Part shown: one piece after another, positions 53,719 through 62,925 of the stretch | Numbering within the stretch: position 1 is the first letter of the stretch | How the letters are laid out: the number at the start of each line of letters is the position of its first letter | NCBI RefSeq assembly: GCF_013170845.1 | Contig: NZ_CP033367.1 | Coordinates: 5,147,001 to 5,211,000, forward strand | Reading direction: 5' to 3' | Source of the DNA: Mesorhizobium loti R88b | GTDB lineage: Bacteria; Pseudomonadota; Alphaproteobacteria; Rhizobiales; Rhizobiaceae | DNA: 64,000 bases | Program-made: the position numbers and the translations under genes | The notes under the pieces: generated by a model | Databases searched by the model: none | Seen by the model: only the letters and a program-made list of their open reading frames with translations | What the model was told of the DNA's origin: nothing

Positions 53719-53748
53719 CAGGGCGGAGTTCGCGTGAACCCCGCCCTG
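53719..53748 (-). terminator. Probable terminator hairpin of the sugar ABC operon
   Basis: CAGGGCGG (53719-53726) and CCGCCCTG (53741-53748) pair, with GTTC/GAAC extending the stem. It follows the stop of the binding-protein gene by 24 nt. Downstream on the minus strand there is only a weak T-rich stretch, so termination may be partial. Confidence 0.55.
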
Positions 53749-53772
53749 AATTGGATGGCTAAGGCAGCCGGC

Positions 53773-54762
53773 CTATTTGCCTGACAGCTGCTTGGCGTTT
53801 TCGGGCGTGATAGCCGTGGTGTCGACGGTGACCGTCGTATCCACCGACGAGGCGCAGTCGAGCAGGATCTTCTTCGACATCTCGATCGCTTCCTTCGCAC
53901 CCGTCGGGTAGGTGAAGGTCGCCGCCCAGTCACCCTTGGCCACCGCCTCGATGCCGCCGGCCGGGCCGGGCAAGCCATCGGTGCCAATGATCTTGACCTC
54001 CTTGCCGGCGCCCTTGGCGGCGAGCAGCGCCCCGGCAGCCATCATGTCGTTCGACGCGTAGAGCACCTTGATGTCGGGATGCGCCTGCAGCATGGCGGAA
54101 AAGGCAGTCTGGGCTTTGTCCGGCACCCAGTCGGCGGCCTGCTCGGCCACGACCTGGATCTTGGCGTTTACCTTGACGCCGTCCTTGAAGCCGTTCAGCC
54201 GCTCCACCGCCGGCGTCGAGCTCGGCAGCCCTTCCAGTACCGCCGCCTCGCCGCCATCCGGCAACAGCGTCTTGGCGGTATATTTACCGGCTTCGAGCGC
54301 GATCTTGTAATTGTCGCCGCCGATGAAGGCGGTGTAGTCCTTGCCGGGGTCGCCGACCGTCTTGCGGTCGAGCTCAATGACCGGGATGCCGGCATCCATG
54401 GCGCGCTTGACCGCCGGCGTCAGTGGTGCCGCCTCGAACGGCGAGATCAGGAGCAGATCCACCTTCTGGGTGATGAAGTTGTCGACTTGCGAGGTCTGCG
54501 TGTTGACGTTGCCTGCACCGTCGGCGATCTGCAACGTGAAGCCCGGCACTTCCTTGGCCGCCGCTGTCAGCTCATCATTGACGTGCTGCCGGTAGGGCTC
54601 GGCATTGTTCGCCTGCGAAAAGCCGATGATGAACTGGCCATCCTTGGAGCAGGCCTTGACCAACGGGTCGGCAGCCTGCGCGGTTCCTGCAATGCACAGC
54701 CCAGCGCCTGCCAGAAGCGCGGCGTGAAGCACGCGCCTCGATCCTCTTTTCATGGTTTTCAT
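53773..54762 (-). CDS. Sugar ABC transporter periplasmic binding protein (RbsB-like)
   Basis: 329 residues of the Peripla_BP_4 family. A signal peptide (VLHAALLAGAGLCIAGTAQA) precedes FIIGFSQANNAEPYRQHVNDEL, VIELDRKT and YASNDMMAAGALLAAKGAG, typical of ribose/xylose/galactose binders. GGAGAG lies 6 nt before the ATG. It is the last gene of a LacI-ATPase-permease-binding-protein operon. The sugar is not known. Confidence 0.93.
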   Translation of the reverse strand: MKTMKRGSRRVLHAALLAGAGLCIAGTAQAADPLVKACSKDGQFIIGFSQANNAEPYRQHVNDELTAAAKEVPGFTLQIADGAGNVNTQTSQVDNFITQKVDLLLISPFEAAPLTPAVKRAMDAGIPVIELDRKTVGDPGKDYTAFIGGDNYKIALEAGKYTAKTLLPDGGEAAVLEGLPSSTPAVERLNGFKDGVKVNAKIQVVAEQAADWVPDKAQTAFSAMLQAHPDIKVLYASNDMMAAGALLAAKGAGKEVKIIGTDGLPGPAGGIEAVAKGDWAATFTYPTGAKEAIEMSKKILLDCASSVDTTVTVDTTAITPENAKQLSGK

Positions 54763-54830
54763 AACTTACTCTCCTCCTCGTCGGGCCGTGGCCAGACCTT
54801 GGTTTCAGTCTCTGGTTTGCCGCCTTCCTC

Positions 54831-55880
54831 CTAACGACCCAAACCCTCGCGGCGGCGAACGAGGGATTGAAGCACTGCCGCCAGAACGATGATCGCGGCG
54901 GTCGCCAGCAGTTGCATGGCTGGCGTGATGTTGTTGAGCTGAAGGATGTTGGCGAGCGCGCCCAGCATGATGGTGCCGGCAACGGTGCCAACCATTGAGC
55001 CGGCCCCGCCGAACAGGCTGGTGCCGCCGATGACCACGGCGGCGATTGCCGTCAGCTCATAGCCCATGCCGTCATTGGCGCTGCCGAAATTGAACTGGCC
55101 GGCATGCACGATGCCGGCCAGCGCAGCGGCAAAGCCGGTGATGGCATAGACCGAGATCTTGACCATAGAGACCGGCACGCCGGAAATACGCGCCGCGCGC
55201 TCATTGCCACCGACGGCAAAGACATAGCGGCCGAAGCGCGTGGTGTTGAGCACGATCGTTGCAATCGCGGCAAAGACGATGAAGACGATGGTGGCGACCG
55301 GCACGGTGTTGTGGAACAGGCGTTCCCCCAGCACCGCGAACACCGGCGGAGCCAGACCCAGCCCGTCGCCATAGGAAATGTTGATATACTGGTTGCCCGA
55401 AACGACCAGCGCCAGGCCGCGCGCGGCCTGCAGACCTGCGAGCGTGACGATGAAGGGCTCGAGTCGGAAGCGGCTGGAGATGGCGCCCTGGATCGTGCCG
55501 AAGACGATGCCCATGATGAGCACGGCGAGGATGGTGGGGATAAGCCCGAACCCGCCGGAGATCATCATCGTCGCGGTGACGACGCTGGACAGCCCCAGCA
55601 CCGCGCCAACCGAAAGGTCGATGCCGGCGGTGATGATCACGAAGGTCATGCCGATGGCGATGATGCCTGTCTCCGACACCGCGCGCACGATGTTGGCGAT
55701 GTTGTCGGGGTCGAGGAATAGAATTGCCCCGTGACGGCGCGGCGAGAAGATGATGCCGCCGATCGCCACCAGCACCAGGCCGATCAAGCTCTGGAAGCGC
55801 ACGATCAACGCCAGGGGATCGCGATGCACCGGTGCCGCGGCCACCGGCCCGCTTGCCGCCGAAATCTTGCCTTCAGACAT
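54831..55880 (-). CDS. Sugar ABC transporter permease (RbsC-like)
   Basis: 349 residues with about nine transmembrane helices of the BPD_transp_2 family. GIDLSVGAVLGLSSV and GGTSLFGGAGSMVGTVAG are the RbsC signatures, and GRYVFAVGGNERAARISGV is the loop that contacts the ATPase. The ATG overlaps the ATPase stop by 1 nt (TGATG), so they are coupled. The long frame upstream is a shadow of the ATPase gene. Confidence 0.95.
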   Translation of the reverse strand: MSEGKISAASGPVAAAPVHRDPLALIVRFQSLIGLVLVAIGGIIFSPRRHGAILFLDPDNIANIVRAVSETGIIAIGMTFVIITAGIDLSVGAVLGLSSVVTATMMISGGFGLIPTILAVLIMGIVFGTIQGAISSRFRLEPFIVTLAGLQAARGLALVVSGNQYINISYGDGLGLAPPVFAVLGERLFHNTVPVATIVFIVFAAIATIVLNTTRFGRYVFAVGGNERAARISGVPVSMVKISVYAITGFAAALAGIVHAGQFNFGSANDGMGYELTAIAAVVIGGTSLFGGAGSMVGTVAGTIMLGALANILQLNNITPAMQLLATAAIIVLAAVLQSLVRRREGLGR

Positions 55881-57397
55881 CAGGCCTCCCTGCCATTTGC
55901 CGCGGCCAGCACCGTGTGCTCGTCGACGCCGCCGATGAATTCCGCCACATTGCGCCCCTGGCGCAGCACCACGATCCGGTCGCACAGACCGATCAGCTCC
56001 GGCATCTCGCTGGAGGCAACCAGGATGCCGAGCCCTTGCGCGGCCAGTTGCCTGAGCCGAGCGTAGATCTCGCCCTTGGCGCCGACATCGACGCCGCGTG
56101 TCGGCTCGTCGAGCAGCAGCAACCTTGGATTGCCGAGGATTTCCTTGGCCAGCACAACCTTCTGCTGGTTGCCTCCCGACAGCGCGCCAACGGCGATGTC
56201 GGGGTTCTTCGGCCGGATGTCGAACTGGCCGAAGGACTGCTTCACCGCATCCGCCTGGCGGCGCGGCGACATCAGGCCGGCCGGCGAGATGCGGCGGATC
56301 ACCGACATGACCAGGTTGAGGCCGACCGCCATTCTGAGCATCAGGCCGCTGCCGCGCCGATCGTCGGTGACGAAAGCGATACCGGCATTTCGTGCGGCCT
56401 TGATGGAATTGAGGTTTACGGGCCGGCCATCGATGGCGACCTCGCCTTCCCAATGGCCCGACAGGCCGGTGCCATAGAGTGCGCTGAGCAACTCGGTGCG
56501 CCCTGCCCCCATGATGCCGGCAAGCCCTACGATCTCGCCCGCCTTGACGTGGAGCGAGACGCCGGTCGGCGGCTGCCATCCGGCACTTTCATGGGCAAGT
56601 CTAAAGCTCGCGTCGCGCAGGCTGAGCAGCGTCTTGCCGGCGGTCTTGGCGCGTTCGGGATAAAGTTCGTCCAGCGGCCGTCCGACCAGGAGCCGGACCA
56701 GCTCGGCCTGTGGCGCGTGCGGCTCGGTGACGCCGGCAATACTGCCATCGCGCATCACCGTCACCCGGTCCGCGATCTGCGGCACCTCCTCGAGGCGATG
56801 CGAGATGTAGACGATGCCGACGCCGCTGGCGGCGAGCTTGCGCATGATATCGAACAGCCTTTCGACCTCGCTGACCGTAAGCGCCGCCGTGGGTTCGTCC
56901 ATGATCAGCACGCGCGAGGCGTAGGACAGCGCCTTGACGATCGCCACGACCTGGCGCTGGCCGATCGACAGGTTCGCCACCATGCTGGCCGGATCGATGG
57001 CCAATTCGATGGCCTCGAGCCGCTTGCGTGCCTCGCTGCGCATCGCCGGCACATCGAGGAACCCGCCCGACCGCATCAGTTCGCGACCAAGGAACAGGTT
57101 GGCGGCGACGTCGAGCGTCGGCACCAGGTCGAGCTCCTGGAAGATGGTGGCGATGCCGGCCGCTTGCGCCTCGCGGGGATTGTTGAAGGTAACCGGCTTG
57201 CCGTCGATATGGATGGCGCCCTCGTCCGGCGTGTAGACGCCCGACAGAAGGTTCATCAGCGTCGACTTGCCGGCGCCGTTCTCGCCAAGCAGTGCGTGGA
57301 TCTCGCCGGATTTGAGGTCGAAATCGACCCCGCGCAGCGCCTTGACGCCGCCGAAGCGCTTGACCGCGCCGGTGACGGAAAGCAGCGGCGCGCTCAT
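55880..57397 (-). CDS. Sugar ABC transporter ATP-binding protein (RbsA-like, two ABC domains)
   Basis: 505 residues with two ATPase domains. In the first, Walker A is GENGAGKST (residues about 38-46) and the signature is LSIGQRQ. In the second, the P-loop is degenerate (GIMGAGRTE) but the signature LSGGNQQK and Walker [13 protein letters not shown] are intact, as in RbsA/XylG proteins. ATG 57397 overlaps the lacI stop by 4 nt. It drives the RbsC-like permease. Confidence 0.95.
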   Translation of the reverse strand: MSAPLLSVTGAVKRFGGVKALRGVDFDLKSGEIHALLGENGAGKSTLMNLLSGVYTPDEGAIHIDGKPVTFNNPREAQAAGIATIFQELDLVPTLDVAANLFLGRELMRSGGFLDVPAMRSEARKRLEAIELAIDPASMVANLSIGQRQVVAIVKALSYASRVLIMDEPTAALTVSEVERLFDIMRKLAASGVGIVYISHRLEEVPQIADRVTVMRDGSIAGVTEPHAPQAELVRLLVGRPLDELYPERAKTAGKTLLSLRDASFRLAHESAGWQPPTGVSLHVKAGEIVGLAGIMGAGRTELLSALYGTGLSGHWEGEVAIDGRPVNLNSIKAARNAGIAFVTDDRRGSGLMLRMAVGLNLVMSVIRRISPAGLMSPRRQADAVKQSFGQFDIRPKNPDIAVGALSGGNQQKVVLAKEILGNPRLLLLDEPTRGVDVGAKGEIYARLRQLAAQGLGILVASSEMPELIGLCDRIVVLRQGRNVAEFIGGVDEHTVLAAANGREA

Positions 57398-58392
57398 GCA
57401 GGCCTCGCGCAGGACTGGCGGGTTTGCAGCGTCGCCTGCAGCCGCACCGCTTGCGGCTCCAGATCGCTGGATGCGATACGGGCGCAGAGCAAGGCAGCCG
57501 CTTGTCGTCCGATCTCGGTGCAAGGCTGCGCGACGAGCGTCAGCCGCGGCTCGAAGCAATCGGCCCATTCGAAATCGTCGAAGCCGGCAAGTGAGAGATC
57601 GCCTGGTATCGAGAGGCCTCTTTCGCGGATGGCGCGCACAGCGCCGATCGTTGTCATGTTGTTGCCGGTGATCAATGCCGTGGGCGGCAACGGCAACGAC
57701 AGAATGGCATGGGTCGATGCCGTGGCGCTCGCCGTGTCCACATTGTCGGGCGAGACATAGTGCGGCAGGCATTCAAGTCCATTGGCCGCCAATGAAGACT
57801 GGAATGCCTCGATACGTTCGCGCGTCGTTGCCAGACCCGGCTGGCCGGCGATATAGCCGATGCGCTTGTGCCCGAAGGAGGCGACATGGTCGATCAGCGC
57901 CCGCATCGACGACTGGTTCTCGACGCCGATCTGGTCGAAGCGGTCGTCGGCGAAGCGGTCAATCAGCACGCAGGGTAGCTTCTTTTCGGCCAAATAGTCG
58001 ATGGCCCGCTGCGGCGCGCCCGACGGCGCCAGGATAACACCATCGACCCGCCGCTGGTGGAATGCGCGCACCACCGACAGCTCACGGTCGGGGTCCTCCT
58101 GCGTGTCGGAAAGGAACACCATGAGGCCGAGCCGCGCGCATTCGGCCTCCACCGCGCAGATGATGTCGGTGAAATAGGGATTGGAAATTGCCGAGATCGC
58201 CAGGCCGACGCTGTTGGTCGAGGATACTTTCAGCGAGCGCGCCAACTCGTTGGGTTGATAGCCCATCACAGCGATCGCGTCGTTGATCAACTGCGCCTTC
58301 TCGGGTGAGACAAAGCGGGTGCGGTTGATGACATGGGACACGGTCGAAACCGACACGCCGGCGCGGCGCGCGACTTCAGCCATTGTCGGCAT
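57394..58392 (-). CDS. LacI-family transcriptional regulator
   Basis: 332 residues. The N-terminal HTH is [20 protein letters not shown] (residues 4-23) followed by the hinge helix and a sugar-binding-type effector domain ([32 protein letters not shown]). It is the first gene of the sugar ABC operon and presumably represses it until the sugar binds. Candidate sites lie in the 217-nt gap upstream (58493-58554). Confidence 0.94.
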   Translation of the reverse strand: MPTMAEVARRAGVSVSTVSHVINRTRFVSPEKAQLINDAIAVMGYQPNELARSLKVSSTNSVGLAISAISNPYFTDIICAVEAECARLGLMVFLSDTQEDPDRELSVVRAFHQRRVDGVILAPSGAPQRAIDYLAEKKLPCVLIDRFADDRFDQIGVENQSSMRALIDHVASFGHKRIGYIAGQPGLATTRERIEAFQSSLAANGLECLPHYVSPDNVDTASATASTHAILSLPLPPTALITGNNMTTIGAVRAIRERGLSIPGDLSLAGFDDFEWADCFEPRLTLVAQPCTEIGRQAAALLCARIASSDLEPQAVRLQATLQTRQSCARPA

Positions 58393-58493
58393 GGTGACTC
58401 AAACGGAGTGCTGGCAAGCGCTCCTCCTTGATGCTGCGTTTCCGGTCCGCTCTTGTAGGCTATGGCGGACTTCAGAGGACGATAGCGCCATCG

Positions 58494-58501
58494 AAACGTT
58501 T
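58494..58501. promoter_or_regulatory. Candidate LacI operator core
   Basis: AAACGTTT with flanking CG on the left and GCGCAA on the right, the CG-centred type of LacI/GalR half-site pair. It lies 100 nt upstream of the lacI start. Confidence 0.35.
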
Positions 58502-58531
58502 GCGCAATCGCTTCGATAGCGCTTTGCGGCG

Positions 58532-58554
58532 GAATTTGCGCACTGCGCAAATTC
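58532..58554. promoter_or_regulatory. 23-bp perfect palindrome between lacI and the AraC gene
   Basis: GAATTTGCGC (58532-58541) and GCGCAAATTC (58545-58554) are exact inverted copies around ACT. It lies 140 nt upstream of lacI and 55 nt upstream of the AraC-type gene, so it may serve either regulator. Confidence 0.5.
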
Positions 58555-58609
58555 GATCAAACTGACGCAGACGGAAACTGCAAGATGGTCCGGCCAACTG
58601 CGAGGAGCC

Positions 58610-59443
58610 ATGAACCCGACCGAGAAAGCACTGTGGTTCGTCGAGAGCCATCTGCCGGAGGCTGTCACACTCGACGACGTCGCCCAAAGCAGCGGCGTGT
58701 CGCGCTTTCATGTGACGCGCGCCTTCGGTGCCGCCACCGGCCGCTCTGTCATGGGCTACATGCGCGCGCGCCGGCTGACCGAAGCGGCGCGCAAGCTGGC
58801 CGGCGGAGCGTCCGACATTCTCTCGGTGGCGCTCGATGCCGGCTACAACTCGCATGAGGCTTTCACCCGGGCCTTCCGCGACCAGTTCGGCACCACGCCG
58901 GAACTGGTGCGCGCGCAGGGCTCGACCAAGACAATCGATCTCGTGGAGCCGATCCTGATGGACCAGTCTTTTCTCACCAACCTCGAACCACCGCGCTTCG
59001 AGACCAGCCGGCCGTTCCTGATCGCGGGGCTTGGCGAGCGCTACAGTTGCGAGACCAGCGCCGCCATTCCGATGCAATGGCAACGCTTCGGCCCCTATAT
59101 CGGCAACATCCCGGGCGAGACGGGCGACGTCGCCTACGGGGTCTGCGTCAATGGCGACGATGCCGGCAATTTCGACTATATCGCCGGCGTCGAGGTCTCC
59201 GATTTTTCGGACCTGCCAAAGGAGTTCAGCCGCGTACGGGTACCAGCCCAGAAATATGCGGTGTTTTCGCATCGCGAGCACATCTCGACCATCCGCCGCA
59301 CCGTCAACACGATCTGGAACAGATGGCTGCCGGCCTCCGGGCACGAAATAGCGGACGCGCCCGAATTCGAACGCTATGGCCCGGAGTTCGACCCGCGCCG
59401 CGGCAATGGCGGGCTGGAGATCTGGATACCGGTCAAATCATGA
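58610..59443 (+). CDS. AraC-family regulator with GyrI-like effector domain
   Basis: 277 residues. Residues 1-100 form the AraC/XylS double HTH (VTLDDVAQSSGVSRFHVTRAFG; DILSVALDAGYNSHEAFTRAFRDQFG read in pieces), followed by a GyrI-like/BmrR-like small-molecule domain (QWQRFGPYIGNIPG; YGVCVNG; YAVFSHREHISTIRRT). Such proteins (Rob, SoxS relatives with GyrI domain) sense drugs or metabolites. It is convergent with the MarR-GNAT gene. Its target is unknown. Confidence 0.92.
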   Translation: MNPTEKALWFVESHLPEAVTLDDVAQSSGVSRFHVTRAFGAATGRSVMGYMRARRLTEAARKLAGGASDILSVALDAGYNSHEAFTRAFRDQFGTTPELVRAQGSTKTIDLVEPILMDQSFLTNLEPPRFETSRPFLIAGLGERYSCETSAAIPMQWQRFGPYIGNIPGETGDVAYGVCVNGDDAGNFDYIAGVEVSDFSDLPKEFSRVRVPAQKYAVFSHREHISTIRRTVNTIWNRWLPASGHEIADAPEFERYGPEFDPRRGNGGLEIWIPVKS

Positions 59444-59450
59444 GGCGCCG

Positions 59451-60401
59451 CTACAGCTCCAGATCCCAGATCTGGCCGACCAGATCCTTGCCGAAGGAAT
59501 GGTGCGCCTCTTCCTCGATCAATTTGAAGCCGGCCACCTGGTAGATGTGCCGGGCGGCGGTCAGGATGTCGTTGGTCCACAAGGTCAGCGTCTTGTAGCC
59601 CCTGGCGCGGGCAAAGCCGATGCATTCCTCGACCAGCCGCTTGCCGATGCCGAGGCCGCGTGCCGACGGTTCAACATAGAGCAGGCGCAGCTTCGCCACC
59701 TGCTCCGACTTGCGCACGACGAAGACCGAGCCGACGACCTCGCCATCGCGCTCGGCGATCCAGCCGCGCTCCCATTTCGGATCGAAGGATTTCACGAAGG
59801 CCGCGAGGATTTCGGCGACCAGCGCCTCATAGGTTTCATCCCAGCCATAGTCCTGCGCGTAGAGCATCCCTTGCCGGCGGGTGATCCAGCCGATGTCGCC
59901 GACCTGCAGTGGCCGCAACAGATAAGGGATTTTCGGCTCGGCGCTTTCGCCCAGCAGGGCCTGGACCGTCCGCATGGATTTCACCAGCCGGTCCCGCTCC
60001 GACGCCGGCAGCCGACCGAGCAAGGCCGCGACCTGGTCGTGCGAATCCTTGTTCAGCGGCGCGAAGGCAGTCCTGCCCGCCGGCGTCAGCACAATCGCCG
60101 ATTGCCGGGCGTCCGAAACCAGCGTCGACCTGGCGATGAGGTGAAGGCGCTCGAACTTCTTCAGCAAGCGGCTTACATAGCCGGCATCGAGGCCGAGATC
60201 GCGCCCGAGATCGGTCGCGGTCAGACCGTCACGGTGCGCCAGTTCGTAGAGCACGCGCGCCTCCGTCAGCGAGAAGGCGCTTTTCAGCAGTCCTTCGTCG
60301 AGCAGCCCGATCTGGCGGGTGTAGAAGCGGTTGAAGGCCCGCACGGCATCGATCAGCTGCTTGTTGGGCGCATTATTGTTGGGCTGATGGTGAATCGTCA
60401 T
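59451..60401 (-). CDS. MarR-GNAT fusion protein
   Basis: 316 residues. Residues about 15-150 are a MarR winged helix (LTATDLGRDLGLDAGYVSRLLKKFERLHLI; SDARQSAIVLTPAGRTAF read in pieces). Residues about 165-316 are a GNAT acetyltransferase with the acetyl-CoA loop ARGLGIGKRLVEECI. The fusion is common in rhizobia, with unknown target and substrate; acetylation may modify a signal that the MarR part senses. A palindrome lies 36-48 nt before the start. The product cannot be told more exactly. Confidence 0.93.
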   Translation of the reverse strand: MTIHHQPNNNAPNKQLIDAVRAFNRFYTRQIGLLDEGLLKSAFSLTEARVLYELAHRDGLTATDLGRDLGLDAGYVSRLLKKFERLHLIARSTLVSDARQSAIVLTPAGRTAFAPLNKDSHDQVAALLGRLPASERDRLVKSMRTVQALLGESAEPKIPYLLRPLQVGDIGWITRRQGMLYAQDYGWDETYEALVAEILAAFVKSFDPKWERGWIAERDGEVVGSVFVVRKSEQVAKLRLLYVEPSARGLGIGKRLVEECIGFARARGYKTLTLWTNDILTAARHIYQVAGFKLIEEEAHHSFGKDLVGQIWDLEL

Positions 60402-60436
60402 GGCATCTCCTGTCTTTTACAGGATCAACCATTTAC

Positions 60437-60449
60437 TTGACGCAGTCAA
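60437..60449. promoter_or_regulatory. Candidate operator of the MarR-GNAT gene
   Basis: TTGAC-GCA-GTCAA, a perfect 13-bp palindrome, 36-48 nt upstream of the gene's ATG (60401). It lies where a promoter -35 element would be. Confidence 0.45.
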
Positions 60450-60472
60450 CTATTCGGATTTCCCCTACACGA

Positions 60473-61618
60473 TCACATCATCGGCAAAACCGGCCAGCGA
60501 TCAACGATCCTGCCGCCGGAAAGCACCGCGATCGGCCCGAACTGCTGCAGTACCGCCTCGCTCTGCGTCGGCCGCAGGAACGCGTAGTCGCCTGGCCTCG
60601 CCGTGCTATCGGCAGGCAGGCCCATGAATTGCTGGTTGGACGAGAGACCAAGCAGGCCGTTCGTCTTCATGTCCGCGGGAAAAACCGGTTCGGCCATCCA
60701 TTTGCCGCCATAGAGGTAGCAGCCTTTGCGTGGAAACCGGCCGAGCGCTTGCAGCAGGCGGGTAACCGCCGGCGGACCCGGCAACATCGGCTCGACCACT
60801 TTCAGGATCGGCGTCGCGATGAAGGCGGCCGGCTGGAAACCTTCGAGGCCAGGCGTGTCGAAATCGCTGGGCAGCACGAAAGCCGAACCCATCGACACTT
60901 CATTGGCAGCGCCGCCATGGTGAAGCAGCGCCGTCTTGCTGCCGCCAATGTTCAAGATATGGCGCTGGTCCACGCCGAGGCGCGCCACGAAAGCGGCGGC
61001 CCGGTCCGAGGCCTGCGCCAACGCTTTGGCCGGGCCACCGAACAGGCCGGGAATGTGCGGAGCATGCGCCTCATAGGCCATGACACCTTCGCAGCGCAGC
61101 CCCTTGTGGGTCGGCAGCACCCTCAGCGCCTGTGACAAAGCCTCCGGTTCGGCGAAGCCGCCGCGGTGCAGACCGACATCGATCTCGAAGGCGATGCGCA
61201 ATTCGATGCCGAGTTCGGCTGCCAGCGCGCCATATTCCACCAGCCGCTCCTGCGTATCGATCAGCCAGCAGACACGCGACCAGGCCACATCACCCTTGGA
61301 AAGCATCGCCCTTGCCGACCCGACGGGCATCGGTTTGCCGTACAGGAGATCCGCTTCCGGAAACGTTGTCAGCACCGCCGCGCTGATCGGCGGATGGAAA
61401 GTCATGAAGCGATCGGTCCCAAGCGCCTTGCCGATATGCGAAAGCAGCGGCAGGCAAGCGAGCGACTTGTCGACCAGCCGCACGGCAAGACCGGGGTCAA
61501 GCTTCTGCTTCACCAGGGCAATATTGCCATCCAGGCGATCGAGGTCGAGCAGCAGGCAGGGTTGGAAGATGCCGGCTTGCTTCAGTGCATCCGAAAGCGT
61601 GGTGAAATACGCACTCAT
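60473..61618 (-). CDS. DSD1/D-threonine-aldolase-like PLP enzyme
   Basis: 381 residues of the alanine-racemase fold (fold-type III) group that holds D-threonine aldolase and D-serine dehydratase. The N-terminal region QPCLLLDLDRLDGNIALVK and RLVDKSLACLPL (probable PLP Lys51) is typical; the C-terminal part ends with RPTQSEAVLQQFGPIAVL where these enzymes bind a divalent metal. Its ATG overlaps the stop of the lactone oxidase gene by 4 nt. The substrate is probably a D-hydroxyamino acid. Confidence 0.85.
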   Translation of the reverse strand: MSAYFTTLSDALKQAGIFQPCLLLDLDRLDGNIALVKQKLDPGLAVRLVDKSLACLPLLSHIGKALGTDRFMTFHPPISAAVLTTFPEADLLYGKPMPVGSARAMLSKGDVAWSRVCWLIDTQERLVEYGALAAELGIELRIAFEIDVGLHRGGFAEPEALSQALRVLPTHKGLRCEGVMAYEAHAPHIPGLFGGPAKALAQASDRAAAFVARLGVDQRHILNIGGSKTALLHHGGAANEVSMGSAFVLPSDFDTPGLEGFQPAAFIATPILKVVEPMLPGPPAVTRLLQALGRFPRKGCYLYGGKWMAEPVFPADMKTNGLLGLSSNQQFMGLPADSTARPGDYAFLRPTQSEAVLQQFGPIAVLSGGRIVDRWPVLPMM

Positions 61619-62925
61619 TGTTCTAAGCCAAAAGGTCTGGGTTCGATGCCAAACAGCCCGGCCATATAGGGCGATATGAAGCGGTTTTGCGGATCAATGT
61701 CGCGGCGCACCGCCATGGCATCGTCCCAGCGCGGGTATAGTTTCTTGAAGTCCGCCGCTTTCAGGCTGTGCATCTTGCCCCAATGCGGCCTGCCGCCATA
61801 TCTGCGGAAGATCGGCTCAGCCGCCTGCATGAAGGGTAATGGATCACTGGCCGCGTCATGGTGAATGGCGATCGAACAGGTCGGCCTGTTGTAGAAGGGC
61901 GAGAGCCAGAATTGATCGGGTGCGACGCTGCGCACCTCCATCGGGAAATAGACTTCCGGAAAGCGCTTCTCGGTCAGCTCGATGATCTCGGCCAGCGCCT
62001 TTGGTCCTTCCTCGAACGGAAGGTGATATTCCATCTCGTTGAATTTGGTCTGCCGGTCGCTGGCATAGACGTTGAGCCAGTCCTGCACGTAATCCTCGGA
62101 AGGCACTTTGGCGACGGCACCGAGGATCAGCCGCCGGCGTAGCGATGGCAGCCAGGCGAGCCCGGTGCGCAGCCGGCGCAGCGTGCGCAAGGAGCCTTCA
62201 TCATCCTCGGTCGGGCGCGTGGCGGTCGCCGCATCACTGAAGTCACTGGCGATGAACTGCGCATAGCCCGAGAATGGAATGTAGTAGAACTCGGCCGATC
62301 GGTGCGCGGTCATCATGTTCTCGAAGTCGCGCAGCATGTCGGCGATCGGCAGCACCCACTTGCGCCGCCGCAGCCGGTAGGTCGCGATGTTGTTGAGCGT
62401 CACTTCGCTCAAGACGCCGAAGGCACCGAGCGCCACACCGATGGCGTGGATCGTGTCCTGATCCCCTGCCCTGGTGAAGTCGCGTATCTTGCCAAGCCCG
62501 TCGACGACCTGCACCGTCTCCAACTGCGTGTGATAGGCGCCGAGCGTCGGTCCCGAGCCATGGGTGGCGGTTCCCAGCGCGCCGCCAATCGCCTGGCGGT
62601 CGATATCGCCCATGTTGGGCAGGCCTTGGCCGATGCCTTGCAGGATGTGCATGAGCGAACCAAGCCGCGTCCCTGCCCGCACGCGCGCCTGATGCTTCTC
62701 GGCGTCATGCGAGACCAGCCCCTCGAGCTTCTCCAGGGACAAGATCGTGCCCTCGGATTTCACCAGCGGGGTGAAGGAATGACCGGCGCCGACGACGCGA
62801 ATCGGGCCGGGTGCCGTTCGCACGAGATCGCCGAGCTCGCCCGCATCGGCAGGGCTGGCGATCAGCCGAGGTTGAGCTGTGACATAGCCGGACCAGTTGC
62901 TCCAAATGTTCGGCATGGTGCTCAC
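61615..62925 (-). CDS. FAD-dependent sugar 1,4-lactone oxidase (ALO/gulonolactone-oxidase type)
   Basis: 436 residues of the vanillyl-alcohol-oxidase superfamily. PIRVVGAGHSFTPLV carries the FAD pyrophosphate loop; His49 in GHS is the usual site of covalent FAD attachment. The C-terminal ALO domain includes YHLPFEEGPKALAEI and PYMAGLFGIEPRPFG. Relatives oxidise D-arabinono-, L-gulono- or related lactones to aldonolactone enediols. The GTG (62925) overlaps the MFS stop (GTGA); ATG 62916 is an alternative. It is sandwiched between a transporter and a PLP enzyme. Confidence 0.9.
   Translation of the reverse strand: MSTMPNIWSNWSGYVTAQPRLIASPADAGELGDLVRTAPGPIRVVGAGHSFTPLVKSEGTILSLEKLEGLVSHDAEKHQARVRAGTRLGSLMHILQGIGQGLPNMGDIDRQAIGGALGTATHGSGPTLGAYHTQLETVQVVDGLGKIRDFTRAGDQDTIHAIGVALGAFGVLSEVTLNNIATYRLRRRKWVLPIADMLRDFENMMTAHRSAEFYYIPFSGYAQFIASDFSDAATATRPTEDDEGSLRTLRRLRTGLAWLPSLRRRLILGAVAKVPSEDYVQDWLNVYASDRQTKFNEMEYHLPFEEGPKALAEIIELTEKRFPEVYFPMEVRSVAPDQFWLSPFYNRPTCSIAIHHDAASDPLPFMQAAEPIFRRYGGRPHWGKMHSLKAADFKKLYPRWDDAMAVRRDIDPQNRFISPYMAGLFGIEPRPFGLEQ

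Noticed and set aside
55832..57760. 642-codon reading frame antisense to the sugar ABC ATPase and lacI
   Set aside because: Shadow of the RbsA-like gene; no domain features, and it spans two real genes on the other strand.
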